Source: JBQTIY01 sp052387675
GTDB lineage: Bacteria; Planctomycetota; B15-G4
Direction: 5' to 3'
Assembly (NCBI GenBank): GCA_052387675.1
Contig: JBQTIY010000011.1
Coordinates: forward strand, 186,001-250,000
Length of the DNA: 64,000 bases
A program made the position numbers and the translations under genes. This document shows, in pieces, positions 16,069-25,843 of the stretch (the stretch's first letter is position 1; every line of letters begins with the position of its first letter). The notes under the pieces are model-generated. The model ran no database searches and was not told the origin of the DNA. It saw nothing but the letters and a program-made list of their open reading frames with translations.

Positions 16069-18803
16069 CGGCGCCGCGCTGGGAGCGCGTGCGGGCGCTC
16101 TTCGAGGCCGTGCTCGACCACCCTCCCGCGGCGCGCGATGAGCGTCTGCGCCAGGACGCCGGCGGCGACGAGGCCTTGCTGGCCGCGGCACGTCAGTTGC
16201 TTGCGGCGCATCACGCCGCGGAGGCCGGCGCGTGGCGCGATCCTCCGCTGGCAGACGATATTGCCCGCGCGGCCGGCGCCGAGGTCCCCGTGCGCATCGG
16301 TCCCTATCGCTTGCTGCGCGAACTCGGCAGCGGCGGCATGGGCAGCGTGCACGAGGCCGAAGAGGAACACCCGCGCCGGCGCGTCGCGGTGAAGCTGCTG
16401 CGCTGGGGCTGGGCCGACAGCCGCTCGCGTGCACGCTTCCGCGAGGAAGTGGAATTGCTTGGGCGCCTCGATCATCCCGGCATCGCCCGCGTGTTCGCAG
16501 CCGGCGAGCTGGAGGTCGTGGGCGGGCCGCCGCAGCCGTGGTTTTCCATGGAGCTGGTGCCGGGCGCACGCCCGCTCACGGCGGCGCTGGCGGACAGGCC
16601 GCTGCGCGAACGCATCGCGGCCTATGTGGACGTGTGCGCGGCCGTGCAGCACGGACACCTCAACGGCATCATTCACCGCGATCTCAAACCGGCCAACCTG
16701 CTTGTGGGCGACGACGGCCGGCTGCGCGTGATCGACTTCGGCATTGCGCGCGCCGCCGCGCCGGGGCCCGGCGCAGCGGGGCGTGTTGCGACGGGGCCGG
16801 GCGCGCCGCTCGTCACGCGGTCCGGCGAGCTGCCCGGCACGCCGGCCTACATGAGCCCGGAGCAGTTCGAGGGCCGCGCCGATGTGCGCAGCGACGTGTG
16901 GGCGCTCGGCGTCGTGCTGCACGAACTGCTGACGGGCCGGCTGCCGCACGACACCAGCGACAGCGGCCCCACGGCGCTGGAACGCGCCCTGCGCGAGCGC
17001 CCACTGCGCGGCTTGCGCCGCGATGCGCCCGACATGCCCGTGGAGCTGGAGTGGATTTGCAGCCGCGCCCTGGAGATTGATCCCGCGCGCCGCTACGCCT
17101 CGGCTGGCGAGCTCGGCGAAGACTTATCACGCTGGCTGGCCGGCGAGCCGGTGCGCGCGGGCGCTCCCAGCCGCGCCTATCGCGTCGCACGCTTCGTGCG
17201 CCGCCACCGCTTCGGAGTCGCCTCGGGCGCGGCCATCTTGCTGCTGCTCGTGGGCGGCATCGTCGGCACGACGCGCGGCATGCTGCAGGCCCGCGAGGCT
17301 TCGCGCAGCGCCGAGGCCGCACTTGAACTGCTCGCCGGGCTTTTCGCGGCGCCCGATCCGGCACTGGATGGCCGCGAGGTGCGCGTGATCGACGCCCTGG
17401 CCCGCGCCGACGAGCGGCTCGCGCGCGACCTGGCCGACGAACCGCGCGTGGAGGGTGTGCTGCGCCACGCGCTGGGCCGCCTGGCCCACAACCTCGGCCA
17501 GCACGAGCAGGCGCAGCGCGAGCTGCTGCTCGCGGGCGAGCGGCTCGCGCAGGCCGGCGACACCGACGTCGCCCGCCGCGAGGCGCTCGCCTCCGACCTA
17601 GCCCTCACGCGACTTGAGCTCGGGCGCCTCGACGAGGCCGACGCCGCGCTGCAGCAACTGCTCGACGCACGCCTCGCCGCGCTGGGCCCGCAGCACGCCG
17701 AGACGGCGCGCGTGCAGAATTCGCTGGGTCTGCTGCGCCTGCGCCAGGGCCGGGCTCCGGAGGCTGAGGCGCTGTTCCGCTCCGCTGCCGCCACGCTGAC
17801 TGCCACGCTCGGCCCCGAAGACGAGCAGACCCTGACCACGCAGGTGAACCTCGCCGGCGTGCTGCGCGACCGCGACGCGCTGGCGGAGGCTGAGGCGCTG
17901 CTCGTCCCGACGCTCGCCAGCATCCGAGACTCGCTGGGCGCGGCCCACCCGCTCACCGTCACTTGCCTCAACAATCTGGCCTCACTGCTCACGCAATTAA
18001 AGCGCTTCCCAGAGGCCGAGGTCCCCATGCGTGAGGCGCTGGAACTGCGCACGCGCCTGCTGCCCGAGGGCCACGCCGCGCTGGACGGCACGCGCAACAA
18101 CCTCGCCACGCTGCACATCCTGCAGGGCCGCTTCGACCCGGCCCGGGAACTGCTGGACGAAGTGCTCGCGCGGCGCGCTGCCGCGGGCCAGTTGCACGAA
18201 CTCGTCACGCTGACCACCGTGACCAACTTGGCCACCATCCACGCGCTGCGCAAGGATGGCGCGGCGCTGGACGCGCTTCTCACGCAGCTCGAGGCCGGCG
18301 ATGTCGTTGCCCGCGCGCTGGAGGTCAAGGCGGCCGACACGCTGGAGAACAGCTCGCGATTCCAGCAGCGTGCCGGTCAGCCGGACACGGCGCGCCGGCT
18401 CGCAGGCTTGGCGGTGGAAATCCGCACGCGGCTCCAGGGCGCGCACCACGCCGACACGCTGCTGGCCCGTGCGCAGCTCGTGCTGGGCGACGCAGCGCAA
18501 AGCCCGGTCGAGGACGTGCGCGCGGAGTTGGCCGGGCTGTACGCCGCTGCGTGCGAGCACCTCCCCGCCGGCGCCCATGCGCGCGGCGCCCTGGGCCACG
18601 AGCTGGCCCGGGTGCTCATGGCGCAAGGCCGCGACGAGGAGGCCGAGGGCGTGCTGGCCGACGCGGCCCCCATCCTGGGCAGCGTGGGCAGCGCTTTCGA
18701 GGCCCAGACCGCAGCGAAGACCGCCGTGGAACTCTACGAGCGCCTCGGCCGCCCCGAGGACGCGCAGGAGTGGCGCGAGCGCGCCGCGGCCGCTACGCCC
18801 TAA
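16065..18803 (+). CDS. Membrane Ser/Thr protein kinase with tetratricopeptide repeats
   Basis: 912 residues. A short N-terminal helical segment precedes a Hanks-type kinase domain at about residues 78-350: glycine loop LGSGGMGSVHE (from 87), catalytic Lys110 in VAVKLL, IIHRDLKPAN (from 203), IDFGIAR (223-229) and the activation-segment end GTPAYMSPEQFEGRADVRSDVWALG. One membrane helix (about residues 383-403) follows, then roughly 450 residues of TPR/Kinesin-light-chain-like repeats (HAETARVQNSLGLLRLRQGR, HPLTVTCLNNLASLLTQLKR). The GTGA overlap with the ECF sigma gene makes a two-gene signalling unit. The repeat domain is predicted extracytoplasmic and probably senses a protein partner. Confidence 0.92.
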   Translation: MTAPRWERVRALFEAVLDHPPAARDERLRQDAGGDEALLAAARQLLAAHHAAEAGAWRDPPLADDIARAAGAEVPVRIGPYRLLRELGSGGMGSVHEAEEEHPRRRVAVKLLRWGWADSRSRARFREEVELLGRLDHPGIARVFAAGELEVVGGPPQPWFSMELVPGARPLTAALADRPLRERIAAYVDVCAAVQHGHLNGIIHRDLKPANLLVGDDGRLRVIDFGIARAAAPGPGAAGRVATGPGAPLVTRSGELPGTPAYMSPEQFEGRADVRSDVWALGVVLHELLTGRLPHDTSDSGPTALERALRERPLRGLRRDAPDMPVELEWICSRALEIDPARRYASAGELGEDLSRWLAGEPVRAGAPSRAYRVARFVRRHRFGVASGAAILLLLVGGIVGTTRGMLQAREASRSAEAALELLAGLFAAPDPALDGREVRVIDALARADERLARDLADEPRVEGVLRHALGRLAHNLGQHEQAQRELLLAGERLAQAGDTDVARREALASDLALTRLELGRLDEADAALQQLLDARLAALGPQHAETARVQNSLGLLRLRQGRAPEAEALFRSAAATLTATLGPEDEQTLTTQVNLAGVLRDRDALAEAEALLVPTLASIRDSLGAAHPLTVTCLNNLASLLTQLKRFPEAEVPMREALELRTRLLPEGHAALDGTRNNLATLHILQGRFDPARELLDEVLARRAAAGQLHELVTLTTVTNLATIHALRKDGAALDALLTQLEAGDVVARALEVKAADTLENSSRFQQRAGQPDTARRLAGLAVEIRTRLQGAHHADTLLARAQLVLGDAAQSPVEDVRAELAGLYAAACEHLPAGAHARGALGHELARVLMAQGRDEEAEGVLADAAPILGSVGSAFEAQTAAKTAVELYERLGRPEDAQEWRERAAAATP

Positions 18804-18968
18804 GCCCCCGGCCGCGGCGCCCTGAGCAGGTAGCCACTACGCCCTAAGCCCATGGCCGCCCCGGCGGGCGGATAGAAAAATGGCGGGAAGAAACTTGGCG
18901 GGGCTGGGGGCCCGCTGGCGCATCTGCTCCTGACGCGCCTCGGAGAGGGGCGCCTCTTGGAGACCACC

Positions 18969-21161
18969 ATGCTGCAGCACCCCCTTCCGACCACTTCCCT
19001 CCTCCTCCGCGCCCTGTGTGCCAGCACCCTGGGCGTGGTGCTGCTGGCGCCCCTGGGCGGCGCGCAGTCGCTCAACACTTGGAACGGCGCCGCGGCCGGC
19101 CCGCTGGTGCTCGACGGCAGCATCACCACGGATCTCAGCGAGCTGGAGATCGAGGCCTGCACGGCGAGCTGCCCGCCCTTCCACGTGCACTTCGACGCCC
19201 GCATCCGTGGAACGCTCTCGCTCGCGGTCGGCGCGACGGCCAACGGCCCCTTCGCCACCTCGCCCTGCGGCACGCCGACGATGGACTTCAGTTGCCTCAC
19301 GCCCGTGGCGGCCACTCCCGTTGAGACCAACGGCTACCTCATCACGCCGCTGGTCTTCGCGTGGTGCGATCTCATCGGCGAGGCCCAGGCCGGCCAGCAG
19401 CTCACGGTGCAGCAGGAGTTCGACCTGAGCTTCACGCTCGACGTCACCAAGACGACCGGCACCACGCTGCCGTCACTCGTCACGCTGCGCGACGTGAGCA
19501 CCTCGCAGCCGGTGGTCTCCGGCGGCGGGCCGGCGGCGCTCGACACCTCGCTGAACATCTGCGTTCTGTTCGAGATCTTGCGGCTCTCCGACAACGTGAG
19601 TTTCGGCGGACCCTTCCTGTGCGCGCTGTCCACGTCCTCCTTTGAGGCTTCGCCGGCGGCTGCGCCCTGGTGGACGCTGGACGCATCGCTCTTGGTGCTC
19701 GACGGCTACATGCTGGGCAGCATCGTGCAGCTCAACACCGCCCTCGATGAGCAGTACGTCGCGGACCAGGGTTGCGGACCGTGGCCGACGGACTGCACGG
19801 CGGACCGTTGGTCGCGCATTTACGATCTGGCCGACACCGAGGAGCTGAAGGCCGTCGTGCCGCTGGAAGGCGGCGACCTGTTCTTGCTGGGCCTCCAGAA
19901 CAACTCGCGCGCTTGGATGGCGCGCACGGATGCAGAGGGTGAGATCCTTTGGCAGCAGCAGTCCTCGCAACTGATCAGCACCGCCCAGCTCTCGCCGCGT
20001 GACGCCACGAATGCCCCGGGCGGCGAGCTGTTCCTGATGGGCGACAATCTGACGTCGCTGCGCGTCGAGCGCATCGGCGGCGATGGCAGCAACCGCTGGG
20101 CCACGCACCTGGCCTCGCCGGCCAGCGTGGTCTCCAAGGGTGAAGGCCTGCTCGCTCTCGCGGACGGCGGCGTGCTGCTCTTCGGGAACGTGGTCGCCTC
20201 GTCCACGGCCGTGGGTCTCGTGCAGGGCACCTACGCGGTGGCCGCGCGCCTCACCACGGACGGCAACGTGACCTGGTGCCACGTGCTGCAGCACGACCCC
20301 GAGTTCGACCCGGGCAACCCGCAGGCCACCTTCCGCGCCGCGCTGGAGCTGCCCGACGGCGATCTGCTGCTTGTCGGCGACGCGAACTATCGCGAACACC
20401 CCGACTTCGGCGAGTCGGCGCTGGCCGGCCCCAATGGGCTGGTCGCGCGGCTGCACGCCGATGGCACGCTGGTCTACGCGCGGGTTGTGGGCGACAAGGC
20501 CCCGGTGCGGCTCAATGCCGTGGCGCGCGACGCGGAAGGCCGCGTCGTGATCGCCGGGCAGCACCTGTGGGAGAACGGCACGCCGCTGCCGCAGCGCGAC
20601 TGCGCGTGGGTGGCGGGCTGGCAGGCCGACACGGCCGAGTTGCTGTGGTCGCGCATTTATCACGGCGAAGTGCTGCTGGGCTCCACGGCCGGTGACACCG
20701 CCTACGACGAGTTCACGGGCGTGGCCGTCGTGCCCGGCGGCTTCATCGTGTCGGGCCACACCGACCTGCCAAGCTCAGTGCGCGACTCCTGGCTGCTGCG
20801 CATCTCGCCCGACGGCTTGCCCGCTTGGCTGCGCAGCTATCGCGGCGATCACCAGGACGAGCTCCAGGGCGTGCTACCGATGGCCGACGGCCTGCTGGCC
20901 TGGGGCTGGACGCGCTCCATCGGCGGCGGCGTGATCATTCCCGAGGCCGACGGCTGGATCGTGCGCACCGGTGTCGACGGCAATGTGAACATGGATCCGG
21001 CCTACGGCTTCGAGGTGCACGACGACAGCTACTTCGCGCAGCTCCGCGTCGAGGCCAACCTGCCGCTGCCCCTGACCATGATCGCCCTCGCGCAGACGCC
21101 CACGGCCGGCACGCAGGCGCCGCAGGCCTCCACGATCACGTCCACGGTCATCTCGAACTGA
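18969..21161 (+). CDS. Large secreted protein with beta-propeller-like repeats
   Basis: 730 residues with a signal peptide ending LGGAQS. The N-terminal 270 residues are Thr/Ser-rich beta structure with several cysteines. Residues about 280-680 contain recurring blades of the type LxxGDLFLLG, W(M/V)AR(T/L)xxDGxxLW (for example LELPDGDLLLVGDANY, LLRISPDGLPAWLRSYRGD), suggesting a seven-bladed propeller. No enzyme motif is visible. ATG 18969 is used; a TTG lies at 18957. The 3' end overlaps the converging S41 peptidase gene by 14 bases. Confidence 0.7.
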   Translation: MLQHPLPTTSLLLRALCASTLGVVLLAPLGGAQSLNTWNGAAAGPLVLDGSITTDLSELEIEACTASCPPFHVHFDARIRGTLSLAVGATANGPFATSPCGTPTMDFSCLTPVAATPVETNGYLITPLVFAWCDLIGEAQAGQQLTVQQEFDLSFTLDVTKTTGTTLPSLVTLRDVSTSQPVVSGGGPAALDTSLNICVLFEILRLSDNVSFGGPFLCALSTSSFEASPAAAPWWTLDASLLVLDGYMLGSIVQLNTALDEQYVADQGCGPWPTDCTADRWSRIYDLADTEELKAVVPLEGGDLFLLGLQNNSRAWMARTDAEGEILWQQQSSQLISTAQLSPRDATNAPGGELFLMGDNLTSLRVERIGGDGSNRWATHLASPASVVSKGEGLLALADGGVLLFGNVVASSTAVGLVQGTYAVAARLTTDGNVTWCHVLQHDPEFDPGNPQATFRAALELPDGDLLLVGDANYREHPDFGESALAGPNGLVARLHADGTLVYARVVGDKAPVRLNAVARDAEGRVVIAGQHLWENGTPLPQRDCAWVAGWQADTAELLWSRIYHGEVLLGSTAGDTAYDEFTGVAVVPGGFIVSGHTDLPSSVRDSWLLRISPDGLPAWLRSYRGDHQDELQGVLPMADGLLAWGWTRSIGGGVIIPEADGWIVRTGVDGNVNMDPAYGFEVHDDSYFAQLRVEANLPLPLTMIALAQTPTAGTQAPQASTITSTVISN

Positions 21162-22431
21162 GCCTGAGCGACAAAGCTAGCGCCGCTTCCAGGACCGGGT
21201 CGCGCCCCGCGAAGTGATCGGCCGAGGATTCGCTCACCAGGAAGTCAGGCTCGAGTGCCTCTCCCGCGTAGCGCGCGCCTCCCTTGCTCCAGAGGCGCGT
21301 GGCCACGCTGACCTCGAGCGTCGAGCGCGGAAGCACGATCGTGCGCACGTCGCCCGGCGCGTGCGGCCGCCCGCCGGTCGGCTCCCCGACCAGGATCGCG
21401 CCGTGCTCCGCCTGCAGGTCGATCGCGGCCCACATGCCGGAGGAGAAGGTGCCGCGTCCGATCAGTGCAATGAGCCGGTTGTCCAGCCACGGCCGGTCGC
21501 TGAGCGCGCGGTCCAGGGCGCGGCTGACGGCCGAATCTCCGCCCGAGTTCCAGCGCAGGTCGACGATCAGGCGCTCGGGCCGCGGCGCATCGATGCTCGC
21601 GAAGACTTCGTCGCAGAAGGCCTCAAAGGCGTCGGCGTCTCGGCACGCGTTGTACTGCAGGTAGACGGTGCGGCCCTCTTCGAGCCGGGCGAAGGCGTAG
21701 GGCCGCCCTTCGCGCCGCAGGCGCTCGGCGAAGGGCGCACTGCCTCCGGCGGCATAAGACACAGCCAGCGGCGGGCGCTCACCGTCCGGCAGTGCGCGGC
21801 TCTCAAGGACGTGCTCGTGGCCCTGTGCATCGACGACACCGAAGCTCGCCTGCTCCGGAGTTTCGGCGGCGCCGATCGCGACGAGGACTTCTCCGCGCGT
21901 GAGGCAGGCGCCTTCTTCGTCCAGCAGCCCCAGCGCGTTGTCGCGGCTGATCAGCGGAGCGAGGCGGGCGCGCGCCTCGTCCACGGTCAGAGCGCCGATG
22001 CGCACGAGGCGGCCGTTGAGCCCGTCGAGGTTCGGTGCGACGGCCCCCTTCACGAAGATCCCGTCTGAGAAGGACATCAGCCACAGGGGATGGACGCGGA
22101 AACCCAAGCGGGGGGAGTGCAATCTGAAGCCGGTGTGCCCATCGCCAATGGATGCCGTGAGGCGGTTCAACCCGATGACAACGGCGGCGTCGTCGAGCTC
22201 GGGGATGCGCCGCTCAAGCTCCAAGGCAGCGGCACGAAAGCGCTCCTCGGACACGACTCCGAAAGGGCGCGCGTGACGGCGCGGTAATTCCTGCGCGAGG
22301 AAGGCCAGGTCTTCACGCCACGCCTCAACGCGCTCGGCCGCAGCGGGGAGCACGATGCACGGCGGGAGTTGTGGTGCAAGCGACGCTTGGCACGCCGCCG
22401 CCAGCACGACGGCAACGGTGACGAAGGCCAC
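21148..22431 (-). CDS. S41 (C-terminal processing/tricorn-like) peptidase, exported
   Basis: 427 residues with GTG start at 22431 and a lipoprotein-like leader (VVLAAACQ). The C-terminal half carries S41 hallmarks: RLIVDLRWNSGGDS, the catalytic serine region GRGTFSSGMW and GEPTGGRPHAPGD. The N-terminal part has the S41 helical domain (RRIPELDDAAVVIGLNRLTASIGDGHTGF) and a PDZ-like segment with GRLVRIGALTVDEA. It would cleave peptides or proteins outside the cytoplasm. It converges with and overlaps the previous gene. Confidence 0.85.
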   Translation of the reverse strand: MAFVTVAVVLAAACQASLAPQLPPCIVLPAAAERVEAWREDLAFLAQELPRRHARPFGVVSEERFRAAALELERRIPELDDAAVVIGLNRLTASIGDGHTGFRLHSPRLGFRVHPLWLMSFSDGIFVKGAVAPNLDGLNGRLVRIGALTVDEARARLAPLISRDNALGLLDEEGACLTRGEVLVAIGAAETPEQASFGVVDAQGHEHVLESRALPDGERPPLAVSYAAGGSAPFAERLRREGRPYAFARLEEGRTVYLQYNACRDADAFEAFCDEVFASIDAPRPERLIVDLRWNSGGDSAVSRALDRALSDRPWLDNRLIALIGRGTFSSGMWAAIDLQAEHGAILVGEPTGGRPHAPGDVRTIVLPRSTLEVSVATRLWSKGGARYAGEALEPDFLVSESSADHFAGRDPVLEAALALSLRLSSR

Positions 22432-22447
22432 GCGTCCCAGGACGACC

Positions 22448-22918
22448 CTACTTCCTCAGGCGCTTGTGAACCACGAGCGTCCGCGAGCCGGAATCCGCCT
22501 TGAACTCCATTGGCCGCTCTTTCCCGTCGGGATCAACACAGGCCCGCAGCGTGTCGGCACTGATCTCGTAGATACCCAAGATGCTCGCTCCTTCGTTGGG
22601 GCCCGCAGTCACCTTCGCATCCAGAGTCTTCGGTGACTGCGACGGGTCGATCGTCATCGTGGCGGCCTCAACCACGAGGTCCCCCACCTTGACGGAGTAT
22701 GCGGCGCCATCGAAGGTCACCGACATCTCCTTGAACAGGTCGGCGGGCAAGGTTTCGCCACCCACGATGACGGACTCGAAGACCCAGGTTCCCTGAAAGA
22801 GCGCAAGATCCTGCGCGTGCTGCTTCGCTAACTCCGCTTGTTCACTCGGCCGCGGGCCTGGCGCGCCGCAGGCGAGCAGCCCAAGCAGGACGGACAAAAG
22901 CGCCCGATGCGACTTCAT
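22448..22918 (-). CDS. TIGR03067-type lipoprotein
   Basis: 156 residues with a lipobox LLACG. The mature part begins ALFQGTWVFESVIVGGETLP and continues with MSVTFDGAAYSVKVGD and LGIYEISADTLRACVD, the pattern of the planctomycete-enriched TIGR03067 domain, a lipocalin-like beta fold of unknown function. GTTAGGC, an attC-like core, lies five bases before the start codon, but no matching partner arm was found. Confidence 0.82.
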   Translation of the reverse strand: MKSHRALLSVLLGLLACGAPGPRPSEQAELAKQHAQDLALFQGTWVFESVIVGGETLPADLFKEMSVTFDGAAYSVKVGDLVVEAATMTIDPSQSPKTLDAKVTAGPNEGASILGIYEISADTLRACVDPDGKERPMEFKADSGSRTLVVHKRLRK

Positions 22919-22949
22919 GACGGCCTAACCATCACTGCGAACAAACTCA

Positions 22950-23354
22950 TCATCGGAGGCCCTTCGGTTGGACAGTGGTTGAAGAGGTGAGCGGCCGAAG
23001 CACCATCCGGCCGTACGCGATGAAGGCCATGAGGAGACCCAGCACACCGCTCAGGATCAAGGGCGTCCTCTCGCGGTACTGCACGTGCACCCAGATGAAC
23101 ACGAGGCTCTCGACCGCCAACAGTGAGGCCGCCACGCTGGTCAACTGCGGCCGCCAACGAAAGGCCGCGGGCACGATGAGTCCGATGGCGCAGACGAGTT
23201 CCAAAAGGCCCAGCCCCAGCCAGGCTTCCCGCGGCAACGCGCCAAAGGACGGAACATCTTGGCTGATCTTCTCGAACAGGAAGACCTTCATGACGCCCGA
23301 CGCCCCATACATGAGCGCGGCCAGGACCTGCAGAACCCAGAGCAGAGTGTTCAT
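22950..23354 (-). CDS. DoxX-like family membrane protein
   Basis: 134 residues with four hydrophobic helices. The start LLWVLQVLAALMYGASGVMKVF and GLGLLELVCAIGLIVPAAF match the DoxX-like family (small quinol- or redox-associated membrane proteins of uncertain role). It lies about 30 bp upstream of the TIGR03067 gene on the same strand. Confidence 0.8.
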   Translation of the reverse strand: MNTLLWVLQVLAALMYGASGVMKVFLFEKISQDVPSFGALPREAWLGLGLLELVCAIGLIVPAAFRWRPQLTSVAASLLAVESLVFIWVHVQYRERTPLILSGVLGLLMAFIAYGRMVLRPLTSSTTVQPKGLR

Positions 23355-23397
23355 CAGGCGTTGTTACTCATAAGGTCATGGCGCGCCGCCCGCGAGA

Positions 23398-23658
23398 TCA
23401 GCTTGCGGGTTGGTCGGTCGCCGCGCGGGCGATGGCCTTCAACATGCCAGAAAAGACGAGGCCGTGCAGGAGATACAAGCCATACCAGTAGGCAAGGCCG
23501 CCGATGCGGCGGATGGGCGCGAAGGCCTGCTCTGGCCCAACAGCGACATCGCGCGTGCGCGAGTCGACACACCGATTGCCGAAGCGCACGCCCAGTTGCG
23601 GCTCTCGCTCCCGGACGAGAAGGCGTCGAACCAGCGGCTGGCGGCGATCTCGCGCTCT
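23398..23658 (-). pseudogene. Relic of an SDR oxidoreductase/DUF2867 protein with an internal deletion
   Basis: The open frame (no in-frame ATG near its beginning) reads DVAVGPEQAFAPIRRIGG and then at once LAYWYGLYLLHGLVFSGML and KAIARAA. In DUF2867 domains of NAD(P)H-binding SDR proteins these two pieces flank a core of roughly 85 residues, so the middle appears deleted in frame, and the whole N-terminal Rossmann domain is absent. The family match is from memory of the pattern. Probably a decayed gene. Confidence 0.55.
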
Positions 23659-23707
23659 TCATTGCGCATCGCCGCGGCCTTGGCCCCTCTTCGCGCAGTG
23701 CGCGGGC

Positions 23708-25843
23708 CTAGGGGAACTCAAGCCTCAGGCCGTTGGTGGCCGTCGCGACACCGGACGGCCCCGAGGAATCGCTCCACAGAGACTGAAGCGTGATGTCCAG
23801 TCCCGCCAAGAGCGCCGGAGCCGTCAGCGACATGCTCAGCGAACCGGCCGGGTTCACGCTGAGCGGAATCTGTGCGAGCCAGGGGAGGCCGACATGGAAA
23901 CTCACGCCCGCCACGAGCACGGGAGGACTCCGGTCCGCAAGGCTGACGAAGAGGAAGCCTGGGGCAGACGGGGCGACGTGACTGACGTTCAGCGTGAAGC
24001 CGGCACCGTTGGGGGTCAGGTCACCGGAACCGTCCAGCACGGGCGTCCCGAAGGCGCCTCCCGTTCCCGGGCCCGTGACCACGAACTTCCCCTCCGCGTG
24101 GTTGAGCACCGTGATGCCGTCCAGCTCCATGCCGGCGAGAGGCTGACCGATGTCGGCGTCGCTGCTGGACAGGATCCGCACGTAGCGAGTGGAGCCGACG
24201 CTGGCATCGGCAAGATCGAAGGCGGCCGTGCCGATGCCCCATCCCAGAAACGCTGTCTGGTCGTAGGCGTTCCCGACCCAGACCGAGTACCGCTCTGCGA
24301 CGGAGTCTCCCGGTACCACCGCCTCGGTCACGATGAAGTCGTCACCGGGCCCGTCCGTGATCAAGTGTCCGGCGCCCACGTCGAGAACGATGTAGCCGAA
24401 AGGCCCGATCGAGCAGGCCTGCCCGTCGGGGGCTCCCAGCGCGTGAGTCTGCGGCGTGACATTGGTGTAGCTGTTGTTCGGATCGCGCTGATTGACCGTC
24501 GTGACGGCGAAGGCGTGCTCGTCGGCGCCGGGCACAGGCTGCAGCGCCATCTGAAAGTTTGCCGTCTGACCGTGCGCGACCAGCAGGCCGGTGATGGTTT
24601 GCGGCAGGTAGCCGTTGGCCCACACGGTCACGTCGTAAGTGCCGGGCACCGTCATGCGGTGCACATCACCCACTCCCGGATCGGTGTAAGCCGGAAAGGG
24701 ACTGCCCGAAATGAACACGGCGGCATGAACGGGTTGTCCACTCTGCGCGTCGGTCACCAGACCATGCAGGCCTCGGTCGGCTTCCGCGCAGTAAAGATCC
24801 ATGCCGGCCTTGTTGCGGGCATAGGAATCGTCGTAGCTCGCCAGGAGGTTGCTGATCTCGGCCGTGTAGCAGAGAGACCCTAGGCCGCCGTGGATCAGGT
24901 CCAGGAGTTCGCCGTGCGTCTCATAGTCGTCCCATGACTTGATGAGCTGGTAATTCGCGGCGTTGGCGTACAGCGCGCCCACCTGCTGGATCAGCGCGAT
25001 CTCCGGAGCGTCCTGCGGCTCGTCGCACCACGGGTAGAGAAAAACGTTGCCGGAGCAGTGCATCGTCACGGACAGCGTGACATTGTTGACCAAGCAGAAC
25101 TCGCGCAGGGCGCGGGTCTCGGGCTGCGAGTACGGCGCGGGACTTCCGCCCCAGCCGTCCCAGTTCCAGCCGAAGTCGCGGTTGAGGTCCACGCCGTTGA
25201 CGTTCTCGCGCGTGCCGAGTTCGTGACCATCGGGGTTGAGCAGGGGCACGACCCAGATCTCGTTGTTGTCCACGTAAGACGTCGCGGCCGTTTCGATCCC
25301 GTAGGCGTCGATGAGCTCCAGCGCCCACTGGTAGGCGATCTCCCCGCTGGCGAACTCGTCACCGTGGATGTTGGCCCAGAACATCACTTCGGGCTCGTCC
25401 TCCTCGACGGCGACGTTCCCCGAGATGCGCAAGCCGAAGATGTCGCGACCCTGAACCGACTGACCGATCACGTGGAACTCGGCGATGGCCGGAAACGCGG
25501 CGGCCTTCGCCACGAAGTCCGCGCGCATCGTTAGGTAGGACGTCCAATTGGCGAGACCGCCCGCGGTGAGATTGACGGTGCCACGCTCGGGATGATCGGC
25601 CGGCATCGGCACGGGCACAAAGCCGTGCGCGCGCAGGCTGGCAACTTGGTCCGGGCTCAGGTCCACCGTGAAGTCACCGCCCGCGCTGCCATGGCTGACC
25701 GCGGCCTTCATTTCGATCAGTAGCGAGCGCGCAGCTTGCGGGACGAAGTAGCGGGCCCGATCCGGAACACTGTCCTGTGCCGTCACGGCGCCGGTGAGCA
25801 CTAACAGGAGAACCGCGTGAGTGAATCGTCGAATCCAATTCAT
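23708..25843 (-). CDS. Secreted M14 zinc carboxypeptidase
   Basis: 711 residues from ATG 25843 (GAGGA upstream) with a signal peptide ending GAVTAQ. The M14 domain is at about residues 95-385: zinc ligands H160 and E163 in NIHGDEFASGE, NPDGHELGTRENVNG with the VDLNRDFGWNW substrate-binding block, third zinc ligand H262 in VTMHCSGN, and catalytic Glu329 in CYTAEISN. A carboxypeptidase regulatory-like beta-sandwich follows (GLVTDAQSGQPVHAAVFISG). The C-terminal 130 residues end LQSLWSDSSGPSGVATATNG, a version of the module shared with other secreted proteins here. Role: extracellular peptide degradation. Confidence 0.92.
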   Translation of the reverse strand: MNWIRRFTHAVLLLVLTGAVTAQDSVPDRARYFVPQAARSLLIEMKAAVSHGSAGGDFTVDLSPDQVASLRAHGFVPVPMPADHPERGTVNLTAGGLANWTSYLTMRADFVAKAAAFPAIAEFHVIGQSVQGRDIFGLRISGNVAVEEDEPEVMFWANIHGDEFASGEIAYQWALELIDAYGIETAATSYVDNNEIWVVPLLNPDGHELGTRENVNGVDLNRDFGWNWDGWGGSPAPYSQPETRALREFCLVNNVTLSVTMHCSGNVFLYPWCDEPQDAPEIALIQQVGALYANAANYQLIKSWDDYETHGELLDLIHGGLGSLCYTAEISNLLASYDDSYARNKAGMDLYCAEADRGLHGLVTDAQSGQPVHAAVFISGSPFPAYTDPGVGDVHRMTVPGTYDVTVWANGYLPQTITGLLVAHGQTANFQMALQPVPGADEHAFAVTTVNQRDPNNSYTNVTPQTHALGAPDGQACSIGPFGYIVLDVGAGHLITDGPGDDFIVTEAVVPGDSVAERYSVWVGNAYDQTAFLGWGIGTAAFDLADASVGSTRYVRILSSSDADIGQPLAGMELDGITVLNHAEGKFVVTGPGTGGAFGTPVLDGSGDLTPNGAGFTLNVSHVAPSAPGFLFVSLADRSPPVLVAGVSFHVGLPWLAQIPLSVNPAGSLSMSLTAPALLAGLDITLQSLWSDSSGPSGVATATNGLRLEFP

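Noticed and set aside
22923..22974. GCCTAAC and GTTGGAC 52 bp apart, resembling attC ends
   Set aside because: The outer boxes fit, but the inner arms do not pair and one box lies within the DoxX coding sequence. The GTTAGGC core before gene 22918 may be coincidence.
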